From positions 1 to 64,000 of the forward strand of contig JAPEVC010000102.1 of assembly GCA_027946555.1 (NCBI GenBank): a stretch of 64,000 nt of DNA, given 5' to 3'. A program made the translations under genes and the position numbers. The notes under the pieces are model-generated. The model worked only from the letters and a program-made list of their open reading frames with translations, was not told where the DNA came from and made no database searches. This document shows, one piece after another, positions 42,818 to 54,845 of the stretch (its first letter is position 1; every line of letters begins with the position of its first letter). Source of the stretch: Gnomoniopsis sp. IMI 355080 (lineage: Eukaryota > Ascomycota > Sordariomycetes > Diaporthales > Gnomoniaceae).

Positions 42818-43452
42818 CTAGGGTGAGAGGTCCTTATACAGGAAGACAGCATCCCTGCGGTCACCATTGTCGGGCCTGAGGCTGTATCGGGGAACCATGC
42901 CAGCTTCTTGGTAGGCATGTTTCTTGAACAAAGCTTCGGCTGTTGTTCCGCTCTCCATTTCGGCCATCTTCAGTGCAGAAATCGATTAGCATCAGCCCTA
43001 ATTACACAATTGTGGAATTCCGAGCTTACCAAAAGTGTCTTCCCCTTCATCAAAGCCTGGTCCTCCACCGCCTGTAACAAGACATGCGAACCTCCCCTCC
43101 GCCGATACCGACTACTGATAAGCAAGCTCTCGACCGACGCGCGGAAGGGACTTGTCTCGACGTGTGGAGTGGCCAACATGGCGACGCCGACCAAGTGATC
43201 ACTATGAATCTTGACGGCGGGATCGGGGGCACCGCTCAGTAGCATGATGATGACGCGGTTGCCAGCTGTGGTCTCGGCGATGCGGTCCTTCCACCACTTG
43301 AGCATCTTCTCGATATTGAGGGGCGACACGAATGTGCCGATCATCTTGTCCGAGGTGATGCACTCGCCATGAATGCCCGCTAGGTAGACGGTGAGGTGTG
43401 AGTGTTCACGCGCATTGAATACTTGCGTGCGTACCGTGCCCGGGCCGGACAT
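42818..43452 (-). CDS. GNAT-family N-acetyltransferase
   Basis: Exons 43452..43030 and 42967..42818 encode 190 residues; the 62-nt intron has a GTAAGC donor. The central part has HLVGVAMLATPHVETSPFRASVESLLIS leading into the acetyl-CoA loop RYRRRGGSHVLLQAVED, in the position and form expected for the (Q/R)xxGxG/A motif. After the junction come a helix with TTAEALFKKHAYQEAG and RDAVFLYKDLSP, the usual end of GNAT enzymes. The spliced C-terminus is what makes the protein complete, since the unspliced frame stops soon after the donor. The substrate is unknown, and this is not closely similar to the other GNAT in the window. The protein is probably cytosolic. Confidence 0.85.
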
Positions 43453-46400
43453 GGTGGGGAGTATGTCAATTATTTAGCAGTGCAGTGAAGGGTGATGTCT
43501 TGGGGATGAGAGATGGTGTGCGTTTGCAGAAGGCAGGGCGGTTCTAGATTTGAACAAGCCAATTTGTCAATTCCCAGCCGTTGGAGAGTTATTTCTATAG
43601 AGTACTCCTCATTCCCGGGTTGTTGCCGTCTACTTTAGTGAGATGGGACTGTCCGCTGAGTATGTTGATTCGAAGACTGGCGACCAAGGTCTTTTTAAAT
43701 GTGCAAAGCGGAGAAACGTAAGCTGTTGAAGCGAGATCAGCATCGGTAGTCTCTGGGGTACTGTAAGCAGAAGTATGAAGATGTCATCGTGTGGGAAACG
43801 TTGCGAATTACTTGATGGTTGTCAATATTGTTCAAGGCTGATACATTGGGTGGTACTGGACATAGGACTGGAAGGCAGGTACTGAGATATCCCCGGGGAC
43901 AGGGGTGGGCCTATCCAAGCCCAGGGTCGCACCTGCTGGTCCAGGTACAGTACCTGTCCATAGTACAGTGCATGCCAGTACCGGCAGGGATGACTCGCGT
44001 GCTATAAGGCTGAGTGCAACCGCGCTATTGGATGTAGCCGCCCGCTAAAGAAGGGCCCCCCGGCTGCGCATCTCACAGCGCTGCACATTCCAGAACAAAT
44101 GTGAGATCTCGGAGATATTTCAAACCTTGCCCAAGCTATCCTCCTTGTCACACGACCTCTACGACGACATCCATCTCGTTCCATGCGCGTATACTCCAGT
44201 TCCCTCTCCTCCTTCCATCTCGCCTCGAGCCTCTTCTGTAACTGTCGTCATTCGTCATTCTTTCTGCAGGTACTGGCTTGTGAGGTATTATAGATGAGGT
44301 ACTGCGCTCGTCGTTGTGCGACTCATATCTGTAGCCCGCCAGCCGGCCCGGCCGCTGTCGGAAGTTACCCTCCTCGTGTGTTGCTTCTCCACCTGGGTGC
44401 GCAAAGGGACGCCGGCCCTTGCCAAGAGACCTTTCTGGGGCATTGACTCCGAGTATCCCAATGCGGCTGTCCGGTCTCCAGCGGAATCTTCAGCCAAGAG
44501 ATTGCAAGACGCCGGCATGAGAGATCCGACATGAGATCCAACGTGCCAGCGATCGATAGGCCAATGACTCTTGAAGTAGCGAAGCGCCCTACTAGGGGAG
44601 CTGAACGTCATGGCATGGGGAGGAAAAGCAAACGATCGCTGCTTTACTTCATCAAAACAAGCTTCATCTTGGATCAGGTGTGCCATCTTGCTTCTCAGGA
44701 TGTCCTCCTTCCTCTTCGGTAAGCCTTCGCCCCTCCCCCTCCACCAGGTATGCTTTTGGTAATCGTGAAAAGCAGTCTTTTCCCAGATTCGACTTGGAAG
44801 AAAAGAACTTAGGGTTTTCATAGAGATGGTTTGTTTGGGCGATCATATTTTGCAAATGACCGGTCAACTGGTCGAATCTACGGCGGGCATGATTGACAAC
44901 GTTCAGCAGGCCAATGAAGCGCAGGATACTGGAGATATCGCGCTCACGATTGTGTTTCCGAACTATAATGACTGATCAGTAGCCGAGGGTACTCATTTTC
45001 ACCTAGCACATCGACGCCATGCTTGGCTGGACGACCTGACTTGTCACATTTCGGCTTCTCATGAGGAACCTTCCCTCTTCAGAGCCGCCCGCATGTCCGA
45101 ATTTTCGCGCTTTGGATAGAGATTGGGCTACAGGTAGAGCCCTCTGCAAAAATCGCTTATACGGTAGCACCACCAAGCCACCGGACAGCTGCAGCTTACA
45201 AGAGGATACCGCCTTTTCAGACAGAAAGCAGTGGTCATAAGCCTACCAATGATCAAGCCCATCGATCCGGTCGCTCGCTTGTCTGCGCGGAGAGGATTCA
45301 TCTTCCGGGTAGAGATGACTTGGTCACGGGGACGCACGCCTGACCGATCTGGCCTGGGACGGAGGCTGCGTTGGTACATGATCATAGACCACACCCTGGT
45401 GGACGACTCATGGTTATGTGCAGGTGCGCCCGACTGGGCGAAGGCCTTTTCAAATGTCTGGGTCGTCATCTAAGACAACGGCATTTGCATCTTCTAGGAT
45501 CCAATGCGGTGCCTGAGGACTTGTTCGCGGTCTTTGCCCGGTGTGCCCGGCTTTGCAGATTTCTCAGACGCAGCCTGGATGCTTCGGGTGACGAAGAGGA
45601 GCTACCATTGTCCCATTGTTCGCCTTTCTGACTGCCAGGGTCACCATCAGGATATGGGGCCCTTCCCATCGGATGTGCCTCCTTCACTGTGCATTCACAT
45701 TTTTCAGTGTCTAACATTATGGCCAACTATCGGTTTCTGCCCACAGTCAGATTTTAGTCCGGCAGTTGACTCTCTCATCACCGACAGGGACGGATGCACA
45801 TGTTGCCTCGGCTGTCTATGCTACCGCGTTTTGAGCAACAAGTCAACGGAGCTGTCCTATCCGTCTGCTATCTATGCTAGCTGATGATCTTCCTCACGAT
45901 GAACCTCGGTTTGCCTAGGTCTGCGCTGCTGCTGCTTTGTAATGTACATGCAGTGGGGCTTTCTCAACTTCAAAGAGCGCACATCACCACACCCAGCCAT
46001 GCGATATCAGACGTGGTAAGCGGCTTTGAGCGAGAGAGTTGACACTCCTGATTTCCGCAGAGCACTCCTGATATCTCGGCGAGAGGTTTTGTGACACGGT
46101 ATCACAGGCGACTAGATTTTACTCGCCTTCAATAACAAGTGTAGTGGACGCATCAAAGCGAATGAATCTGTTGCGTCTCCAAGTCATCATGAAAGACCCC
46201 ACTCCTTGCGCATATGGTGTTGGCACCTGTTGATATAGCGTCGCTGGCTGTCATGTATGCGAAAAGAGCCTTCTAAGGTGTTGTGGCTTCGACATACTGA
46301 TACGTTTCATTTGAACTTACCCATACCTATGACATGCTCAAGATGTCAGTCTGTGGGTAGAGTGTGACTGTTGCAAGCAGTTGCTCTCTTCAGTGGCCAC

Positions 46401-48056
46401 TGGCCTAGAATTGACTGGACGAATGAAGCGAGACTCGCAATCCTCAATATGCGACAGATTGAGATCTATTAGCTTCTCCGGCATGCTGCGAACCACCTGT
46501 GGTTTAATCCCCGGCCCCATACTATCATAGGCGGCCTTGTGTACCCAACTTGAATGGTCAGAACCTTGCTTTGTTGTCTATCGAATGACGTTTCCCTCAT
46601 GGAAACGATCAACGTTGAGTTCCGAGAGTGACGGAAGGGCAAGCCATTCAAAGCGTCTAGGCTGGACCTTCGGTATCCGCTTCTCGGTTCCTCCAGACAT
46701 CCAGAGCCTCTCCAATGGCGCACCGGCACACAAGGCTCTCCATCCGCCACCGACGCCGTGTAATTGTTCCGATGTCTCGGGTATGTACCTGCCGTGACCA
46801 GGTGTGTGTGTACAGAGGGTAAGGAACGTTGCTTGCACACATGAGAAACGTGCGCCAAAAGATCGAGGGCAACTCGCATGCAGCGAAAAACCACCTTGTC
46901 CGGGCATCATGTGCCCCGCGTCGTGGAACGGCTCGTGCATCTGTGGGTCATGCTTCCCCAGCGTAAAGTGGGAGGTGTGACTGACTACTTGAGCAATAGC
47001 TAGCTGGATCTGCCATGCAGCTCGTAGCGGTGTCTTGGAGATGTCTTTGACAAGCCTAGCGCTGGAGATCCTCAGCCCTACCATTAGACGGGCGTGACGC
47101 CTCACAGTGCCGCTCGAAAGTCAAAGTGGCCGGTAGCTCGACGTTGAGCTCAGCTGCGTTGCATGTTGTCACTCCCAGATCTATAATGTCGCAGAGTGCA
47201 TAAGGTCCCTGTGTCTCGTTTGCGCGAAGTTTATTCAATTGAGGGGCTCGCGAACAGGACAAACAGGAATGAGTTGAGTACTGTGCTACAAGCATCAGCC
47301 CCAGACTGTTGCGCTCGTCACACACTTCAAAGCTTGGAAGACACACGGTACTGCCAAGAACCGGTCCACACTAACTAACTTGCCAGCAGAGCCACCCATC
47401 ACTCTGCAGGCCTCCGTTTACCAGCGAAGACCTCGCAGCCAGATGCCAGCTGTAGATGTGGTGATAGGGCGATTCACCGCTCTGTATGGATCCAGCGGAG
47501 TGGCAGTGAGGGTTCCAATTTATGCAGGCCAAGACCTGGATTTGCAAGGGACTCCGTTTCATGACCCCTCAGCTCCAGTGAGCAACTCTGTGTCGAGCAA
47601 GACTCAGACGAGGGGCACGCGAACAATCCGAGGACTTCCCAGAGTCTGATTTCCTGGAAATTGGACGGGATCCAATGCTGTGATATTTATGCGCTTCTCA
47701 TAAACAAGACTGTCCCCTAATCTCGCGCGCGCCAGATCTCCGTCTAGCCTCTTCAATTACCTGGAACGCACTATCAGGACACCGAATATTCCGAAAGCTC
47801 AGCCCAGCACCCAAGTAAACTGTAAAAGCTGCCGTGGAGACCCCCATCGTGGCTTGCGTGGAGCTACCCCTGACTCTGACTTCAGCGTCCACACGGGAAA
47901 ATCAGCCCCACACTGCCTATCCCAACGACACGTCTATAAACAAGACGTGGCCAGACTTATAATTCTTCTGTGCCATCTGCCGTTTTCCTTCTTCTTCTTC
48001 TTGCCAGCCTTGTTTCGATATCGTTCAGAAACAGCAGCAGTAAAACCCGCCCCACC
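43453..48056. other. 4.6-kb gene-poor region
   Basis: No intact gene was found. Reading frames on both strands are short, without motifs or sensible splice partners, except for a possible decayed LRR/F-box-like sequence at 46338-47346. GTAC-rich sequence lies near 43945-43980. The right 150 bp (pyrimidine-rich TTCTTCTTCTTC tract at 47988-48002) is the phospholipase D leader. Confidence 0.5.
46338..47346 (-). pseudogene. possible relic of an F-box/LRR-like gene
   Basis: Three - strand fragments have leucine-rich character: APQLNKLRANE and ALCDIIDLGV (near 47200), LALPSLSELNVDRFHEGN (near 46620) and MPEKLIDLNLSHIEDC (near 46460). The last two are in the same frame, separated by one TAG near 46578-46580; a C-to-T change in CAG would explain it. 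The first fragment is in another frame. No F-box start (LPxELL-type) was found, and no splice pattern joins all pieces. Evidence is compositional only. Confidence 0.2.
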
Positions 48057-51000
48057 ATGGAATTCATTCGTAAAGGTATCGAGGGCATCTTTGGCAACGA
48101 GGACGAGAAGCACTCGCACACGCACCAGGGCGAGGTGTGCCATGACCTTCACGCCGAGCACAGGGAGAACCGCTTCCAGAGCTTTGCCCCGCAGACGTCT
48201 GGCCATGTGAAGTGGCACGTTGATGGGTGCTCTTATTTCTGGGCCCTCTCAGAGGCCCTGGAAGGTGAGGAGAAACAATCGCTCAGTCCTTTACTTGATT
48301 GGCGGGATGGTAGTTTGCATGCCCGCTAGGTATATGGGACATTACGATGCTAATGAACCTCACTGAGAGCAGAGGCACAGGAGAGCATCTGGATTATGGA
48401 TTGGTGGCTGTCCCCGGAGCTGTATCTCCGTCGGCCGCCTGCGCAGAACAACAAGTACCGCCTGGACAACATGCTTCAGGCTGCTGCTGAGCGTGGCGTC
48501 GAGATCAAGATCATTGTCTACAAGGAGGTTGCACAGGCCTTGACGAGTAAGTATCCTGACCTTGAGTCTTGCTGGTGAATCAGAATTTGCTAACATCATA
48601 CCTATCAGTCAACTCTGAAGTAAGACTTGCGACTCAAAATGGTGCACTTAGAGGGTGGCTTGACTAACGAACGCTACACAGCACACCAAACACCACCTCG
48701 AGGCTCTCCACGAGAACATCAAGGTGTTCCGACACCCTGACCACATACCCACTGGTGGTGATATTAGTGCCGAGTTCAAGACTGCCTTTTCGAATTTACA
48801 GAATGCATTTAGCATGTCCAAGCTCTCCAAGGATACACTGAAGTCCTTGTACGGTACCAGCGACGACGTCGTGCTGTACTGGTCTCACCACGAGAAGCTG
48901 TGTCTGATCGACAAGAAAATTACCTTCATGGGTGGTCTTGATGCTTGTAAGTGGTGTTTTCCTTGTTCTTAAAAATAAGATGAAGACTAATGGCATTCGA
49001 CAGGCTACGGGCGCTGGGACACGAACACTCACCCGATTGCGGATGCCCACCCGGGCAACGTCGATGCAATCATCTTCCCTGGCCAGGACTTCAACAATGC
49101 TCGTATCTACGATTTCTCAGACGTGGACAAGTGGGAGCAGAACAAGCGTAAGACCTGAACCTTCTTCTTTAGCGTGACTTGATTTGGAACACATGTGCTA
49201 ATGTCCAGGCAGTCGACCGCACAAAGAACGCAAGGATGGGCTGGTCCGACATTAGCATCTCCATGACGGGTCCCATCGTCAACAGCCAGGTGCTTCACTT
49301 CACTGACCGATGGTGAGTTTGGACAATCCCACGCTCTGTGTAGGTGGGACAAGAGGCTGACATTGTGAAGGAACTACATCTTTGGCCAAAAGTACAACAA
49401 CGATGAAGGACTCGCCAAGTACTCGAAGCTGGAGCACATCATCGAGCACGCCGCTCCTGCCGAAGGCCTGATCCGTCAAGGCGGCTACGAAGCCGGCGAG
49501 GCATTCAGCGGCATCCACCGGCACTTCACCAAGCACTTTGGCCACATGTGGGGTGGCGAGGAGTCGCGCTCCGAGGAGCGTCGCCACGAGAGTGAAGAAG
49601 ACCACGGCGCGCACATCCAGATGTGCCGCAGCTGCACGTCCTGGTCGTCCGGTAAGCCTACCGAGCACTCCATTGCGAATGCCTACATCGAGGCCATCGG
49701 CAACGCGCAAAAGTTTGTCTACATTGAGAACCAGTTCTTCATCACCGCCACCGATGACGACCAGGACCCCGTCTACAACAAGATTGGCGGCGCCCTCGTG
49801 TCGCGTATCCTGCGCGCCCACGAGGCCGGCGAGCCCTTCCGCGTCATCGTGGCCATCCCTGCCGTGCCCGCGTTTGCCGGCGACCTCAAGAGCGACGACG
49901 CCCTGGGGACTCGTGCCATTATGGAGTACCAATACGCCAGTATCTGTCGCGGCGGCCACTCCATCATGGAGAAGCTGCAGCAGGGCGGCATCGACGACCC
50001 GCGCAAGTACATCTCGTTCTACAACCTGCGCAACTACGACCGCCTCAACGTGTCCAACACGATGCGCCGCGCCGAGCAGGAGTCGGGCGTTCGCTACGAC
50101 GATGCGCGCCGCGAGTTCGACGACACCGTGGAGAGTGGATACGACGGTTACTCACGCAATGAGGAGACACACGGTCGCCTCGGTAGCCAATACCAGCGGT
50201 ACCAAGAGGCGGCGGGCCGCCAGTCCGACCAGACGTGGGACACCATCTCCGCAGCCTACATGAGCGAAGGCCCCGATCTGAACGCGATCCCCTGGGAGGG
50301 CGACGAGCAGGCCGAGCTGGACGCATACGTCTCGGAGGAGCTCTACATCCACACCAAGGTGCTGATCGCCGACGACCGGCTCGTCATTTGCGGCTCGGCG
50401 AATCTCAACGACCGCTCGCAGCTGGGCACGCACGATAGCGAGATCGCGGTCGTGATTGAGGACCCGACGCCCGTGCACACCGAGATGGGCGGCGAGCCGT
50501 TTACGGCCAGCAAATTCGCGGCCAGCCTGCGGCGGCAGCTGTTCCGCAAGCACCTGGGCCTGCTGCCGGACCAGCGCTGGGATCAGCCCGATGCGAACTT
50601 CCACCCCGTCACCAAGGGCCCCAACGAGTATGACTGGGACAGCGAGGCCGACAGGCTGGTCGCGGACCCGATGAGCAGCCAGTTTGACGAGTTGTGGCGG
50701 GGCACGGCGCGGACGAATACCGAGGTGTTTAGCAAGGCGTTCCACAATGTGCCCAACGATGTTGTGCGGACGTGGAAGGATTACGATGAGTTCTTCAGCA
50801 AGCACTTTATCGTTCCTGGTTCGGATGAGGAGAAGGAGCTGAAGGAGAAGGAAGAGGAGAAGAAGAAGGACGATGACAGCAATCACGAGGAGGATGAGAA
50901 GGAGCACGAGGGCCCACCAAAGGTCCCCTACGGCCATGTTGTGAGGGAGGAGTTCCCCGGTGGGGTTCAAGAGCTGAAGGAGTGGCTTGGCCGTGTGCGT

Positions 51001-51102
51001 GGCACGCTGGTAGAGATGCCCTTGGAGTTCTTGGCTGATGAGAAGGACATCGCGAAGTCTGGCCTCAGCCTAAACGACTTCACGGATGTCATCTATACTT
51101 AG
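48057..51102 (+). CDS. phospholipase D (two HKD motifs)
   Basis: Seven exons (48057..48264, 48373..48546, 48609..48619, 48682..48946, 49004..49147, 49213..49312, 49371..51102) encode 877 residues. It hydrolyses phosphatidylcholine-type lipids to phosphatidic acid on membranes. HKD motif 1 is HEKLCLID (His201, Lys203, Asp208). HKD motif 2 is HTKVLIADD (His628, Lys630, Asp635) followed by GSANLNDRS. IENQFFI and the WIMDWWLSPE lead-in are also typical of eukaryotic PLD. There are no PX or PH domains before the catalytic core, so it resembles the shorter fungal/plant-sized PLDs rather than Spo14. A long acidic/Lys-Glu-rich segment (about 795-825) lies near the C-terminus. Exon 3 is a microexon of 11 nt, flanked by two 62-nt introns with good donors and CTAAC branch sites; removing it breaks the frame. 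An insertion with HESEEDHGAHIQ (about 375-390) is low-complexity. Confidence 0.93.
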
Positions 51103-51716
51103 AAGTGCGTCTTGACTCTTGAGTATTTGCTTAGCATCTGTCAGCAAGCAAAAAACATACACATTTGCAATTTTGGTTAGCGTTCAAATCGCGAATATTA
51201 CAGCCTCACTTGTTCAAGTAATCTTATCGGCAAGAGAGCCTGGCATATATCCCGTGTACTGATGAGCCGAGTAGACTGCTGTGTATTAAATTTCCGTCGA
51301 AACTCCTATAGCTTGTGATATGCTAGAAGCCAACGCACCCAGATACGCTGGACCGTCCCAACCTTGTGTTCCTGAACCAAAGAAATGAATCCGTACTGGT
51401 ATGCAACGCCCACCCAACCTGGAGCTCATCAAGCCTGTCCATCACGTCGACGTGGGTCATGCTCTTCGATGCGGCGGGTTTGTACCCATTAGCGGAGCCG
51501 TGCCAATGAAACCCAAGCCAAATCCATGCCATTTGCGATGATATGTGCAGGCATCACGCTTGATATACAGGACATATAAGATATGTTGCCCAAGTCGCCT
51601 TCTCATCGGAATGCACTGTGCCCGCTTAGGCTTTCTGGGTCCGACGTGCTCATCGCTCATCATTTCCAGGTGAAATTCTCACTCACTCTTTGCAACGCCA
51701 TTTTGAGCCGTTTCAC
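51103..51716. other. intergenic region between convergent genes
   Basis: This is 3' flanking DNA of the phospholipase D and PDI-like genes. Nothing else was recognised. Confidence 0.55.
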
Positions 51717-53966
51717 TCAATCTGTCTTGCCATTGCCGTTTGATCCAAGAAGAGGAGCCTTGTGGTCGTCGTTCAAGAAGAGGCGGTTGGCTCTTCTCCT
51801 GCCGTAGCGACCGCGGAAATATGATACTGACCCCAAGAGTAACCCAATGATGCAGCCGGTGGTGAGATATGGATGCTCGGTGAAGGTTACCCGGATGTCA
51901 AAGAATATCTTCTCGAAGCTCGATATTGTCAACTTGGGTTTGATCTTGGGAGGCTGTGCCGTGACCTTGTTGATGGTCTCTAGAATTGAAGTACGCGAGG
52001 GGATGATGTAGTTCCCGGTACTGGTTTGATCCCAGTAGCGGCGGTTCTGGAGCAATGTTAGTACGTCAGGTATACACACTCATACAGACTCGCCAGAGAC
52101 TTACATCTTCATCATTGATGATTACCCTTTCGCCATCCTTCACATCGATGCCGTAGGTGGTCTTAATCCATCTTTGCCAGAAGACGCCGTCGACCCACGC
52201 AAATGAAATCTCCTTTCGGTCAGCACGATCCATGTTCACCACAATGCTCTTGGCCGCACGGAGGGCTCGCTGGTCGCCGCGGTCTTCAGCTTCTTCGATC
52301 CGCAGCTGTTTTGCATCCCGGAGTTCCTGACGCTCTAGCTGGAAGAGCTGAATTTGTTTGTCCAGCCACTCATTGGCGGCGCTTTTCATCTCCCTGATTG
52401 CGCCCGAGAATGACTCCTGGTCTTCCCTATTAAGGATACCAAGGACCACAATCTTGCCATCCATAATCTCACGAGCGTTCGATGCGGTAAGCTCGGGCAC
52501 AATGGGCAGCCAAACAGATTTCATCCACGTGAGCACTTGGCGAGTATCGCGCATCTGGTTGGGTGTGAGAGGCGTATAATAGGTCGGTCGCCCTTCACGA
52601 GACGCGATGAGTCTTGGCCAAGTGGTGATCTTGTATCTGTCATACAATTTCGGGTCGTTGGTCTTGACTAGCTTCGCTTTGCCAATGAGACTGAGCGGGA
52701 GCCGTTCGAGAGCCATGAAATCCTCGGTCGTTGTTGCATGATCATAGAAGTAGATGAAGATGACCTCTTCCTTCTCCTCCAGAGCCTCCAATGAAGCGGC
52801 ATCTACCTCTGGTACACCGTGTGATAGCCCGATCGCCTTATCGGCATAGTGAATGAAGTCCCCAATACCACGCAGGCCATCGTACTCCACACGCTCGCCG
52901 CCTCTGAAGAAGAGAATGGTCGGGTATCCTCGAAGGCGAGCGTCCTTGCAGAGACGTTTATCAGCCTCGCAATTCACCTCACCAACGTTGAGTTTTCCTT
53001 GCATCTCCTTGGCAAGTTGAACCCAGGTTGGAGCCATGGCTTGACAATGATGGCACCAAGGCGCGTAAAACTTGATAAACCATGGCTCTTGTGTCATTGT
53101 GACCATGGACTGGAAACTCTCTGCAGTAAGAGGAACAGACACTCCATTCGGGTTTGGAGTTGTCGTCGGCTTCGCGGGCTTCACGGGCTCGGCTTTGAGA
53201 GGCGCTTCCTTGACAACATCCGCTTGTGGTTCTTGCGCCTTGAGAGATGCTAGCTCTTCAATGGCCGGTAACGTATTGTCCTTGCCTGGTTCCCTGAGCT
53301 CTTTCTCTCCGGAAGTTCCAGGTTTCGGAATCGCAGCGGTCGAATCGCCCCTGGGACGTTGCTTGTCATACGGCTTAGGTGTAAGCATCTGCTTGGGCCT
53401 GGAACCCGGCTTTTCTTTTTCGAGGTAAGGCTCGATGTGTTCGGTGAGAAATTCTATGCTCTTGACTCCCTTCCAGCTGTCCTCTTTCTCGCCGTTTACG
53501 AATAGCATCGTGGTCGGGTACGACCCAACACCATTCTTGGCGCACAAGTCGGCAAATGCGATACAGTTGAGAGTTGCAAACTGGAAATCATAATACTCTG
53601 TAAATGACTTTGTTGGGTCGGGTGTTTCCTCGGTGTAGTAGAACTCGTATAGTGTTCGATAATTCGGCGCAAAGTCCTGGCAGTGAGGGCACCACGGACT
53701 GGTTTCTGTCAGCATAGGCAGCAGGCCGAAATGGGAAAATGAAAGTGCACACACCTGTAGTGCTTAACCAGCATATATTTAGACGATTTAATCTCCGTCG
53801 CGAAGGTGTCTGGTGTCAACTCCTTGATCGGCGGCACCTTTTTCCCATCGAATTCGGTCGTCTCCTGGGAGTAATCCGCCGGTATTTCATCGTCCTCAGC
53901 ATCTTGGGCGGCCACATTGGCGACAGCCCCAAGGAGCACGCCCCATAATAAGGAAGAGAACTTCAT
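51717..53966 (-). CDS. membrane-anchored protein disulfide isomerase (Eps1-like)
   Basis: Exons 53966..53755, 53698..52105 and 52046..51717 encode 711 residues. A signal peptide (MKFSSLLWGVLLGAVANVAA) is followed by thioredoxin domain 1 with CPHC at Cys74/Cys77. A Lys/Pro/Glu-rich linker leads to thioredoxin domain 2 with CHHC at Cys286/Cys289 and the cis-Pro segment RGYPTILFFRGG. Further thioredoxin-like, redox-inactive sequence follows (about 350-470), then a charged helix and a transmembrane segment at about 662-679 (TTGCIIGLLLGSVSYF). The remaining tail of about 32 residues begins RGRYGRRR. By family it forms or isomerises disulfides in the ER lumen; the single TM and tail match yeast Eps1-type membrane PDIs. 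No HDEL is present. Exon 1 ends in the codon split before PWCPHC, and the chosen acceptor restores SPWCPHC exactly. It is divergent from tdp1. Confidence 0.9.
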
Positions 53967-54845
53967 GATATGTGGCCTCCTCGGTCGAGGACAAGGTGGT
54001 TGGAAAAATCGTCCACTGCGAGGATCGTGGGCCCCCGTCAGGAGATGGGACAAGCTCTCGAGATGGCGATCCCGGTGCACGCCTGTGTCGCGGGATTGTA
54101 GTATCGCTTCGAGCACTATCCTATCCAGAGATTAAGGGCTGTATTCCGGATGTCTCGTCGGCGCTAGGGTAAGAAAGAAGACAGGTATCGCGTAGGGGCA
54201 GTCAAGTCAAATACGCAAGCGGCAGCGAGGGACGACAGGGCAACCAGGGGCGAGGCCGACGGTGGCGATCAACGCAGCAAGGAAGCGCGGCTGTTTGCGA
54301 AGTCAATTAGCCGCGGTGGGTATCAGCAGACTCTTAAAAGACTTGAACAGGGCATGCGCCGATTCGACGCAAGAACGAGACTTGCGATAATGAAAATGGA
54401 GTGTTGGAAGTCGCAAACACGGGCGAAGAGCAACGTGTTGAGCAGAAGCATCTAGGCCTATGGGTGGATTTAGGCTAGTGGACCTTGCTCTTTCCCGAAA
54501 TAGACATAATGACCGCGGTGATGGCAGGTACCTCCTGCCCACTGGAGTTTTGCCGCGTCACTAGGTCCCCGTTAGCAGGCTACACTCCCTCTCCCCATAT
54601 GATTCCACGTGCTCCAACTTTAGCATACTAATAACCATCTTGGAGCCTCCTGATGCTCAGCAAACATTCATCGTCACTGCCGGAGGTGACTTGGACCACG
54701 TTGAACAAGTAGTGGGCCGTTTCTTTGACTCACTCCGGCATTGGCCCTTACTGCTGCGTCTCCAGATTTTAAATACGAGCCACGCCACACAACGTCTTCA
54801 TTCGCGACAAGTGCTTACTTTCCCACGAAAAGTTGATTGTCGAGA
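53967..54845. other. divergent promoter region of the PDI-like gene and tdp1
   Basis: No gene was found. An in-frame leader before the tdp1 ATG contains other short frames without motif support. Confidence 0.5.

Noticed and set aside
44288..44821. - strand frame of 177 codons
   Set aside because: Sequence shows no conserved pattern and no convincing start or splice context.
50152..50970. Long antisense frame (272 codons) across phospholipase D
   Set aside because: Antisense shadow of a GC-rich exon with the HKD motif on the opposite strand; Leu/Ile runs come from the Glu/Lys codons.
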